From contig NZ_VLKE01000001.1 of the NCBI RefSeq assembly GCF_007830265.1, positions 6,138,001 to 6,202,000 of the forward strand: a DNA stretch of 64,000 bases, read 5' to 3'. Position numbers and translations under genes: made by a program. Below are positions 25,401-37,400 of the stretch, in pieces. This DNA is from Micromonospora olivasterospora. Lineage in GTDB: Bacteria > Actinomycetota > Actinomycetes > Mycobacteriales > Micromonosporaceae. Position 1 is the stretch's first letter, and each line of letters starts with the position of its first letter. The notes beneath the pieces were generated by a model. It searched no databases. It worked only from the letters and a program-made list of their open reading frames with translations, and had not been told where the DNA came from.

Positions 25401-28400
25401 GCCGAACCGGGCCGGCGTCAGGTTCCAGCCCAGCGCCTGTCCGATGATGCGAGCGGTGGCGCCGTAGGCGTGTGGGTAGTTCTCGATGCCGTAGTCGGCC
25501 CGCCAGCCGGTGTACCGCGGTCGGCCGCCCAGGGTGCCCGAGATCTTCAGCTTGAACATCTGGACCGCCACCGGGTTGCGCTGGTCGACCAGGTAGAACG
25601 ACACGCCGTTGTAGCGGTGCAGCATGTCGGCGAACACGATGTTCGCGCGCTGGCCGGCGAGCGTGGACTGGAGCGTTTCGAGGCCGCCGGGCAGCGCGCC
25701 GACCACCGACTCGTCGGGCGAGACCATCAGCACGCCCCAGCTGTTCCCCGCCCCCGGCCAGTTGTCGTGGCTGGCCCCGAGCAGCCCGGGCCGGCCGGCG
25801 TCCACCAGTTCCCGAACGGCGTCCAGCACGGTCGTGGTGGGGCGCGGCCCGCCGTCCGCCGGGGCCGGCCCGGTGAACAGCACCAGCTCGTCGACGCCCG
25901 CGTGGCCCAGCGTCCGGTCACCGGTCCGGGTCAGGTAGGGCGGCATGGTCAACGCGCTGAACGGGTTGACGTTCGGGTCCAGGGTGATGCCGAATTCGGT
26001 GGCGAACCGCTCGCGGCGGCGCGGGTCGAGCACCGCGCCGCGCTGGGCCAGGTCCACGTGCCGGTCGGCGAGCGTCAGCGCCCACGTCTGGACCCGGTGC
26101 TGGATCAGGTACGCGCCGAGGTCGGGCAGACCGCCGGCCACGCGGTCGGCCAGCTCGCCATGCCACCGGCTGAGCAACCCCGCCACGGTGTTGCCGCTGA
26201 GCACCAGCTCACCACGGGACCACCGGCCCATCGCGTCGACCAACTGCACATCGCTGACCGGCAGCTTCCCGGCCGCGTACTGCGCCAGGGCCTCCGCCTC
26301 CGGCAGGATGAACAGCATCGTGCGGCCCCGCAGGTCGGCTCCGGGTGGCACGCTGACCCGGCTGGCGACGAACCCGACCTGCGTATGGACGCCGGCGCGG
26401 ACGTTGGCGTCGTATTCCGCCTCGAAGGCGTACCCCCGGCCGAAGGCCAGCTTGAGCATCTCCAGGCCGCCGACGCGCTTGGTCTCCGCCGACTCGCTCT
26501 CGCTGACCCGCACGCCCGCCGACGTGCCGAAGCCGACGCTGAGCGGGCCGAACTTGTGCTCGAGGCCGATGTTGGGCAGGTTGAACGCCTTCGCGAACGA
26601 CCGGTTGGCGACGTTGACGGTCTCGGCCAGGTACAGCTCGATCAGACCGGTGACGTACTGGTCCGGGGTGGCGCCGACGAACCGCGCCCCCCGGATCCGG
26701 GGCACCTTGACCGAGAGCGCGGCGTTGGTGTTCGCCCAGAAGCCGGGCTCGACCAGGGTGGTCGCGCCGTACTGGCCGAGCATGGCCTCCTTGAACCGCG
26801 CCTGAAAGGTGACGTGGTTGGTCAGGCTGGCCACCGGCCCGGTCATCGGCCGGCCGGCCAGGGTCAGGTCCCGCGGCAACTGGTTCTGCGCCGCGGCGCG
26901 CAGGCCGTGCGCGTCGACGAAGTACACGATGCCCTGGTTGAGCGCCGACGGTGCGACGTCGCCGGGGGCCACCTCGCTGAAGGTGGCCGGGTCGGTGTTG
27001 AACTTCAGCAGCGCGGCGTGCACGTTGGCGCGGATCAGCTCCGGCGAGACGATCGGGGTGTCCCGGTCGCTGATCCGGACCACGTAGCCCAGGTCGTACG
27101 GCGCGTTGACGAACATCACCCGGCCGGCGTACTCCTTCAGCTCCGGCCGGTTGACCACCCGGGTCACCCGCTCGGCGGCGCCGACGTTGCGGCTCACCGA
27201 TCCGCCGAGGAGTCCGACGGAGCGGACATCCTTGACGCTCGGCGGCAGCGCGGTGTCCACCCCGCCCGCCACCGACCAGCCCTGGTTGCCGCTCGCGCCC
27301 TGGCCGGCGATGCCGAGCGACATCCCGAGGGTGACCGTGCTCACCTCGTCGCTGAGCCGTTCGAAGTGCACCGAGTTGCCGTCCGCGTCCACGTCCGCGG
27401 AGATCCGGGGGATCGCGTAGACGATCACCTCGGCGGTACGCATCACCCCGTTGCGCCAACTGTGCATGGTGAGCGGCATTCCCGCCTCGGGGGCGGGCGC
27501 GTCCGGGTCGTCGACGAGCGCGGCGCCGTCCTGGGCGAGCGAGTCGAAGTGCGACTCCAGGCCGTCGCCGCTCACCATCTTGTTGAACAGGTCCAGGTTG
27601 TCGATCGTGGCGTCGGTGTCGCGGTGGACGACCTCGTCGTAGGCGTCCCGCGCCCCGTCGACCATCCGACCCAGCAGCGACCGTTCCGCGAGGGGCGTAC
27701 CGGGATCCGGGGTCGCCGGCCGGCGCTGCTCCCCGTGCGCCCACGGCCGGTCCCCGTCCGCCGGAAGGAACCCCTCACCGGCCAGCACCTCCATCAGACC
27801 GGCCCGGAGCCGCCGCACCGCCGGCTTGTCGATCCTCGGCAGGGCCTGACCCAGCAGACCCCGCCCCTGGATGACGTGCCGGGGCAGCAGGTTGCCGCCG
27901 GTGTCCTCCGGGTGCACGCCGGTGTTGCGCAACCTCGGCCGCCACTGGTCGTGCGGCACCGACCGCGGTCGTCCGCCTGCGGGTACCACCGCCAGGTCAC
28001 CGTCCGCCAGACCGGGGATGGGATCGGGGGCGAAGGCGTCCGCGTCGACGCTGAACCCGTAGTCGAAGGCGTCCGGCTCGGACATGGAGAGCACCGCCGA
28101 CCCGTTCACCACCGGCGTCGGATGCGGCCACTCGCGCGGGCGGCGGGAGGTGGACACCTCGGCGTGCCACTCGAAGGGCACCTCGTGGCCGACCGTCTGA
28201 CCGGTGTACCGGCCGACCACGACGTTCAGCGACGCCACCGTGACGCCACCACCGTCGTTGCTGGTCCAGCTCATCCCCGCCCGGGCGGAGAGACCGAGCT
28301 TGGTGTTCTCCTTGTACGCCTGTGGATCGTCGAGACGCCGGGCCAAGGGCAGGTCCACCGCGCCACCGAGGGACAGCCCGGCGGACTGCTGGAGGGTGAA

Positions 28401-31400
28401 CTCGCCGCCCTGCCCCACGATGCCGGTACGCACCTGCTCGATGTGGGCCTTGTCGCTGCTGGCGCCCACCCGCGTGGAGCCGCCGCCGAGGCCCACCTGC
28501 ACGGAGCCGCCGAGACGACGGCCGTACACCCGGATGCTGGCCGCCGCATGCCCGTCGTCGTGCAGCGTGAACGCGTAGCCCCGGGTCATCGCGCCGGCGT
28601 CGCCGTCCGTCTCCGGCGTACGCCGGTTGTTCGCCGCCTCGTCGAAGTGGGTTTCCAGGTTCCACAGCTTGCGCTGCAACTCGTTGCGCATCGGGCTTTC
28701 GATGGACATGTCGAAGCCGTCGGCGCGCAGCCGGTCGATGATGTGGTCGTACAGCTCGTTGAGACCGGTGATGTTGCTGGCGGAGAAGAGCTCCGGCACC
28801 CGCGTCAGGTTGTCCCGCAGGTGCTCGGGCAGGTCGGCGACCACCTGCTCGCCGGCGCTCTCCAGCAGGTGGTCGGGGATCGCCACCACCAGCCGGGCCG
28901 GTTCCTGCCCGTCCGCCGGCTCCGGCAGCTCCACCGCCTGCCACGGCTGCCCGTCGCCGCGTGCCTCGATCAACCACCCCGGCTCGTACGAGTAGAACGT
29001 CGAGTCCGCGCGGGTGTCGAGCACCCGGCCCTTCTCCGTGTCGATCAGGTAGGCGGACTTCTTGTCGACCTTGTTGAGGTCGGCCTTGAAGCGGGGCCCC
29101 CAGTGGGTCATCGGGCCGAGCGGCACGTCGACGTTGAAGTCACCCCGCAACCGCGTCGCCCGCGTGGTGGTGCCGTCGGACTGGCTGTGCGCACCGGTCT
29201 GGAAGACACCCTGGGTGAACTGGTTGGCGTGGAAACGGCCGTTCTCACTCGTCCGGCCCTCGGTGTCGTCCAGCGACGGACCGGGCGCCTCCGTGTCGAA
29301 CGAGCCGGCCGGGTTCGCCACCAGCCGCGGGTCCTCCGGCCGCAGGCGGGCCCGCACCTCGATGCCGCCCAGCGTGAACAGGAGCCCGTCAGCGGAGACC
29401 AACTGCGGGTAGTTGTTGAGCAGCCGCTCACGCAACTGTTCCCACTCGTTGTCCCGCACGGTGACGCCCCGGCGGGCCACCTCGGCGCGCAGTCCCTGCT
29501 CGATGCGGTCGACGTCCGGCAGGTTGGCCTTGGGATCGCCGAGCGCCAGCGCCCGCCGGTCCGGGGTGGCCGGCCGCGCCGGAGCCGACGCGGACGCCCC
29601 GCCGGGATCGGGTGCGGCCGGGCCGGCGCTGGCCTCGTTACCGAAGACCCGGACGTCCCGGTCGGCCTCCGGGACACCGGACAGCAGCCGGGCGACCGTG
29701 TCGGCCACCTCGCGCGGGATGGGACCGCCCCGGGACTGGATCACCACCGCCACCCCGGTCGCGGGGGCCGCCAGGGCGTCGGGGGAGAGCGTGTTCGGGC
29801 TGGTGCCGTTCTGGGCGAACAGGACGACCCCGGTCTGTTCCCGGACCGTCCAGCCCCGGTACACCTCGTACCCGTCGGTGGCGGACGGGGTCAGGCCCAG
29901 CGGCCCCGGCTGCCGGGGCGGTGCCGGACGCAGCGGCACCCGCCAGGCATGCGCGGCGGCCGGGAAGGTCTCCTGCCCCCGGGCGTCGATCGGGATCAGC
30001 TCGTCGGCACCGGCGGGCCGCCGGCCCACCACGGAGACCGGCAGGACCAGCTCCAGCCGCCCGCCGAACCGCTCCCGCAACAGCTCCGCCACCTGCGCGG
30101 CGCCCACGGCACCGGGCGCCGTGCCCGGGGTGCCGGCGGCCGGGGGCGCCACGAACACCTGGAGCGAACCGGCGCCCGGGGGAAGTGCCTGGCTCACGGC
30201 CTCCACGACGGCGACCGGGTCGCTGACCAGCACGCCACCCAGACCGTCAGCACCGACCGACCCGTCCAACACCAGCCGGGGCCGGTCCGGGGTGGTCAGG
30301 TCCGACCAGTGCAGTGTCGTGGCGCCGGCCGGTGGCCGCGGACCGGTGTGGGCGAGCACCCCACCCGGGACGTGGCTCAACTGGACCCCGTCCGGCAGGC
30401 CGGGCACCTCGGACGGGACGAGAGTACGCCGGTCCAGCCCCATCCCGGAGGTGATCAGGTTCGTCGGCGCGGCAGCGGGCATGCCCCCGAAGATCCGACC
30501 GACCCGGTGACCCACCTCGACCGGCAGCGCAGTCGCTGCCCAGCCCAGGAAGACCACCGGCTCGGCCAGCCAGCCACCGGTGTCCGGCAGCAACCGCCGC
30601 GCCCCGTCCAGCTCGGTCGCCGGCCCGATCCACAGGTGGCTACCGCCGTCCCAGACCACCCAGCCGTCGCCGAGCCCGTACACGCCGGGCGACTGCTCGG
30701 GCAGGCCGTACGGGGCGGGCCGGCGCGGTGCGCCGCTGACCTCGGGCAGGAAGAGGTACCGCTCGGGCCGCCCGCTGAAGAAGGTCACCTCACCGTTGGC
30801 GTCCAGCGGGACGATCTGCGGGCTGGGCGTCGGCCGGTCCCGCAGCGCCGACCGGGGCACCGACAGCATCGCCAGGGACTGCGGTCCCAGTGCCTGCGCG
30901 GTGACCTCCAGCGCCCGGGCCACGCTGACCGGCTGGTCCTGCGGCCAGTGCAGGACGGCCATGGTGGCGTCCTGCGCCCGCAGCCCGGCCAGCGCGGCAC
31001 CGAGGCTGCCCGGGTCGAGCACCGAGGAGTGCAGCAGGATGGCCGGGCCGGGGCCGGTCGGGGGCAACACCCGCGAGCTGATCGGACCGGGCGCGATGCC
31101 CCCGTCGTGCAGCAGGACGCCGCCCACCGCGCGCTGGAGCCGCAGGTTCTCCGGCAGCCCCTCGGCCATGACGACCAGCGGCGCGTCCGCGGACGGACCG
31201 GCCGGCCGGACGACCTGCTGCTGACGGTCGTCGGCGGGCGGTGTCGGCGGTTGCGGGGTCGGGGCGACCTGCTGCGGGAGTACGGCCGGCTGCTCGACCG
31301 CCGCAGGGGTTTCCGGCACGAGCGCGTCGAAGTGGACGCCCGGCTGCTCCGGGTCGCCGGCCACGCGGGCCAGATCGACCGGGGTGCCCCCGGTCGGGCC

Positions 31401-34400
31401 GTACGCGCCCACCGGCCGCACCCCGTCCGGGGCGACCTGGGAGACCTGCATCCGGGCATCGGCCGCGTGGGCCAGCAGCGGTGCCAGGAACCGGCCGGCC
31501 GGGCTGCTCGACAGGTTCGCCCAGTCCTGCACGGCCGCCTTCACCGCGGCCAGTTCCCCGGAGTCGAGCTGGCGATCGGGGTCGGTCAACACCTCGAGCA
31601 GGTGACGGCCGGCGTCCGCCGGATTCACCCGCATCTCGTAGAGACGTGCCCGCGCGGTGTCCGGGTCCAGGAGACCGGCGTCCACGAGTTCATCGACGCG
31701 CCGCAGCGCCTGGTCGGGGCTGAGCGCCGCCGCGTCCCGCTCGTGTTGCTGCCGGAAGGCGAGCCGCTGCGCGGTCACGTCCGCCGGCAACCGCCCCGCG
31801 TTCTCCGCCAGATAGTCCGACACGCGGTCCCGCAACAACTCGGTGACCCGGCCGAGCTCGGACTCCTGCGGCACTCCGGTACGAACCGACTCGGCGACAG
31901 CGGCCCGTACCCCGGCCGGATCGGAGAGGAACTCCCGCAGGTCCGCCGGCAGCCCCGCGTCCAGCGCGGTGCGGACCAGGGCCGGTTCGGAGGCGACGAA
32001 CGCGGACAACAGGTCACGACCGTCGCGGGGCACACCGAGCGGGACCAGAGCCGGCCGGGGCTCGACCGTGGGAGCCACATACGACGCAGCCGTCTCCCGG
32101 ATCTGCTCAAGCTCCCAGGCGGTGAACCCCGGCTCGTTCAGATGATCATCACCCACACGCCTGGAACCCCTGAGCAGATCACCCGGCGAAGCATGGTGCG
32201 GCACCCCAGCGAAATGCTTCAACTCATGCCCATACGCACGAGACGGAAGACCCGCAAGCCAATGCAACTGGGTGATCCGACCCTTAGTGCCATCCACACT
32301 CACATAGACGTTGTGGCTGTCCTTCAGGTCACTGCCATGCTGGCTGAGCCGAACCACCGTCTCCGCGGCCGGATCGAACACCACCGCCACCGCCTGCGAC
32401 CCACCCTGCGACCCCAACCCCGCGTTGGTCTGCACCACCCACTGCTCAACCGCACCCAACGTGGCCCGAATGGCGTCCTTCACCACGTTCGCGTCCGGCA
32501 CCAACCGAAGACGGAACACCACCGTCCCCGACTCACCATGCTGCACCCAATGATCGACGTGAACCCGAACCCCCGCCTGCTCCCCCGCCGTCACCACCCG
32601 GAACGGACCGTCGCCCCCCGGCGTCGGCACGAACTCCAGCGGCGCCGGACCCTGCCACGTGAACCGATCCGACTCCACCCGCGTCATCTCGCCCCACGGA
32701 GGTAAACCCTCCGCACTGCGATACGACACACGCCAACCACCGTCAACCCACTCCACCGACGGCTCGACACCAGCCGCCCACTCCGACGACGACCCAACCC
32801 CGCCATCGGCCGAAGCCGCACCATTCCACTCGTACGCCGCCGGCCCCCCAGGCAACGACGACCCCCCGGTAATGCGCCGACGCCTCGCGGTCCGCCCAGC
32901 AGCCTGTTCGTCTCGCTTTCTGCGCCTGTCGTGCTTGTCCTTCCGCGCCTGGAGCTGATCTTTGAAGGTTTTGAACTCGACTTCCGCCTTGCCCGTGTTG
33001 AGGAGCCGGTAGGCGTGCGTGGGTACGTCGACCCCCGGATTGGCGAGCCGGTAGGCATCCTTGGCTGCGTCGTCCAACGGCTTCAACGGCACCTTGACCA
33101 CCATGAACATGCTGTTGACGAGATCCGGCCCGACCCGCCATCCTCCTACCCGCAGAGTGATCTCCGCACCCTCAGAAAGATCCACCTCCCACCCATCGAT
33201 TGTTGTACCCGGACCGCTGAGCTGAAGATCGACAGGCGTGGGTATTCTGGCATGCTTGTTCAAGGTCTCATCGAGAGATATGCCCTCGGTAAGTTCCCAC
33301 CGATCCCACAGCTCCCAGAAGGAGTTTCTGCGGTGCCACTCGATGTCGCGCACAGTGGGGACGGCGGCCAACTCCCAATATAGGGCCTGCCCCCCGTTCT
33401 TCTCGGCCGGGATTTCCACGACCGCGACTGGCCGACCATCGACGATGTCATAACCGACTTCGAGAACCACATTCGTCATGTCCTGGGGGACGACGAACGA
33501 ACTCCCGTCGGCGACTTTGGCGGCCCCCCGTGGGATGACGAGGCTCTTGGTTGCCCTCGCGTCATCATCACCCGCGCGGAATTTTATGCCCAACCTCCCT
33601 GAGTCGCGGTACAATGCCGTCGACATCTGGAAGGAGTCACTGAACAACGGCTTGTGGAATTCCCACACTCGGGCGGATGCTCTTTCCCTCAGTTCGGCCA
33701 GCTCGCTGTCGGTGAACTCACGGTCGAGTTCCCGGTAGATGACGTCACCGCCGGCTGCGCTGTACGGGATTCTGGCAATACCGATGCCTTCCCCGTCGAC
33801 CTTCCCGAAGTCGACAGCGACCACATCACCCGGGGCGACAATTTGGGTGGTATCCAGAACAGGACCACGTTTGCCGCCTAGCTGGAGGAACAGAGTTGTG
33901 CGGCTCCTGGGGCCGCCCCCGGCCTCGCTGGCGGTTAGGTGGAGGGTGAACGGGGATTCGAGTTGCGGGCGCTCGTCCCGCCAGCCGCTGTCTTCGTGGA
34001 GACTGTCGAGGTATTCGCGATGTTCTTTGAGTTCGCGGACCTGCCTGTCGAGGGAGACGGGGGCGCCTAGGCCGAGACCGGGCGGGTGCTCTGGCTGCCG
34101 ACGGATGTACGCGAGATTACGGTGGAAGGTACGCTTCAGGAAATGTCCGTGCCTGCCGGCCAGATTGGCTTCCGCTGCGACGATCCTGTCTTTCAGCAGA
34201 GCGATCACATCGTTGAAGAGTGCATCCAGCTGCTCCTTTACGTTGGCGGGCACGGCTGTCTGCGGGAAGCCACTGCCGAGGCTGGGATCGGCTGGATCGC
34301 GGGGCCGGAGAAGGTGGTAGGCACCCTTCCAGAAAACGACCTGATGCCGGACGGCACCAGCATCGGGCGTCGGGCCGATGTCTTCTGGAGCATCGAACGG

Positions 34401-37400
34401 ATGGTGGACCCGCATCGGCTTGCCCAACCCCCCGGCGAAGATATGGGGGATCACATACGCGAGTTCGTAATCTCCGGACAGGGCGTTTGAGAGCTTGTCG
34501 AGCCAGATCCGGTGCAGGGCTTGCCGTTGCTGCTCCGACACGCCCTCCGGATACGGAAGGATCTCCTTGAACGTCGACTGCTCACCCCGGGCGAGGTCCT
34601 CGGTGAGCTTTCGAGCCGCCCAGGCGCGCAGTCCAGCGACGTTGGTGATGCCCGGCATCGCCAACAACTCCGGAGTGTTCAACAACGAACGGTAGAAGGC
34701 GTCGGTTGCTTTCTCCCTCTCCGCGCGAGAAATGTCGAACACGCCGCGCACCCACTTGTCAAACTGGGCCTCGACATAGTACGCAGCTTGCGCCAACCGC
34801 GTGGTCGCCGCTACCACTTGCTTATCGAAGTCCTGCGGCGACCACTCCGAGCCATTCGCCGGAGTCGCCATGTCCATTCCTGCGAACGGGTCCGCTTGTC
34901 CGAACGGGCCCGCCGCCCACGCCAGGTCCGCGAACTCCAGGCCAAGACCATACGGGTCGTAGTATTCCGCTGAATCGGACGGCTGCCCGCCCGCGTCAGA
35001 GTCGGCCGGGGGATGCCATTCCATCGCCGCCGGCCGGCCCGGCAGCGAACCGGAAACCCGCTCCGACGACACCGAGCCCGACCCGGACGACCCAGCCGAC
35101 CGAGGCGCGACCGTGGGAGCCACATACGACGCAGCCGTCTCCCGGATCTGCTCAAGCTCCCAGGCGGTGAACCCCGGCTCGTTCAGATGATCATCACCCA
35201 CACGCCTGGAACCCCTGAGCAGATCACCCGGCGAAGCATGGTGCGGCACCCCAGCGAAATGCTTCAACTCATGCCCATACGCACGAGACGGAAGACCCGC
35301 AAGCCAATGCAACTGGGTGATCCGACCCTTAGTGCCATCCACACTCACATAGACGTTGTGGCTGTCCTTCAGGTCACTGCCATGCTGGCTGAGCCGAACC
35401 ACCGTCTCCGCGGCCGGATCGAACACCACCGCCACCGCCTGCGACCCACCCTGCGACCCCAACCCCGCGTTGGTCTGCACCACCCACTGCTCAACCGCAC
35501 CCAACGTGGCCCGAATGGCGTCCTTCACCACGTTCGCGTCCGGCACCAACCGAAGACGGAACACCACCGTCCCCGACTCACCATGCTGCACCCAATGATC
35601 GACGTGAACCCGAACCCCCGCCTGCTCCCCCGCCGTCACCACCTGGAACGGACGGTCGCCCTCCGGCGTCGGCACGAACTCCAGCGGCGCCCGCCCCTGC
35701 CACGTGAACCGATCCGACTCCACCCGCGTCATCTCGCCCCACGAAGGCAAACCCTCCGCACTGCGATACGACACACGCCAACCACCGTCAACCCACTCCA
35801 CCGATGGCTCCACACCAGCCGCCCACCTCGACGACGACCCGGCCTCCACGCCCACACCAGCCGAGAACGAGCCCTCCCCAGGACCCCACCGCAACGCCGC
35901 CGGCCCCCCAGGCAACGACGGCCCACCTCCCGTACGCCGACGCTTCGCGGCTTGCCCAGCTGCGGCTCGCTCTTCGCGCTTGGCGGGCCTCTCCTTCCGC
36001 TTCTGGAGCTGCTCTTTCAGCGCATCGAACACGGCGCCCGACTTGCCCGTGTCGACAAGCCGGTAGGCGTGCGTGGGAGGGTCGACACCCATGTTGGCGT
36101 TCCGGTAGGCCTCTTTGGCTTCGTCGTCCAACGGCTTCAACGGCGCCTTGACCACGACGAAACCATTGTCGTCGACACCCGGTCCGACCCGCCGCTTTCC
36201 TACCCGCAGGGTGATCGCCGCCCCCGCAGACAGATCCACCTCCAGCCCATCGACTGTCTTACCCGCACCGACGACACGAATATTGATGGGTTTGGGTATC
36301 CTGGCACGGTTCGCCAATGTCGCGTCGAAAGAAATTTCATCGGCAAGCAACCATCGATCGTACGACTCCCAGAAGGAACTCGCTTTGCGCATCCGCTCGA
36401 TGTCGCTCGCGGTGGGGGCGGGATCGGTCAACTGCAGGTACAGGACATCCCCCCCGGTCTGTTCGGCCGGGATTTCCGCAACCGCGAGGGGTCGATAATA
36501 GAGGTCATACCCAACCTCCAGAACAACCTTCGCCACGTCACGGGGGACGACAAACGGAGTTCCGTCGGCAAGTTTAGTCCGTGAGATAACGGCTTTCCTG
36601 ACCTTGCCATCATCACCCTCACTGAACCGCACGCCCAAAGCGCCGTTTCCCTCCAGTGACGTCTCCATCCGGAAGGAGTCACTGAACGACGGCTTGTCGA
36701 ATTCCAACACTCGGGCGGCGGATGCTCTATTCCTCAGAGAGGCCAGCTCGCTGTCAGTGAACCTACGGTCGAGTTCCCGGTAGATGAAACTCTCGGCGCC
36801 CTCGGCCGCGGTGTACCGGATTCTGACAATACCGACGCCCTGCCCGTCGACGACCTTCCCGAAGTCGATAGAGACCAAATCGCCGGGGGCGACAAGTCCG
36901 GCGGTATTCAGAACAGCAATAGCCTTGCCGCCCATCCAGAGGCTCACATCTGCGGCGCGCCTGTAATCGCCGGCGCTCCGGCGGAGTGTGAATGAGGCTT
37001 CGAGTTGCGGACTCTCGTCCTGCCAACCGCTGTCTTCGTCGAGTCTGTTGAGGTATCGACGATATTCCGAGAGTTCCCGGACCTGCCTGCTCAGGGAGAC
37101 GGGCTGCTTACGGATGGCCGCGAGGTTACGGTCGAAGACGTGCCGCAGAAAATGTCCGTGCCTGCTGGTCGGATCCGCTTCCGCCTCGTCGATCTGGCGC
37201 TTCAGCTCGTCGAGAAGGGCATTCAGATTCTCCTTCTCGTTGGCGGACACGGCTGTCTGCTGGAAGCCAGTGTCGATGCGGGGATCGGCTGGATCCTTAG
37301 GCTGGAGCAGGTGGTAGGCACCCTTCCAGAAGACGACCTGCTGCCGGACGGCACCAGCAGTGGACGTCGTCGGGTCGATGTCCTTCGGAGCATCGAACGG

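Noticed and set aside
23271..32705. Very long plus-strand open frame (over 3,000 codons) opposite the giant gene
   Set aside because: Composition is Arg/Pro/His-rich without domains. It mirrors a high-GC coding strand; the minus strand carries clear domains and repeats.
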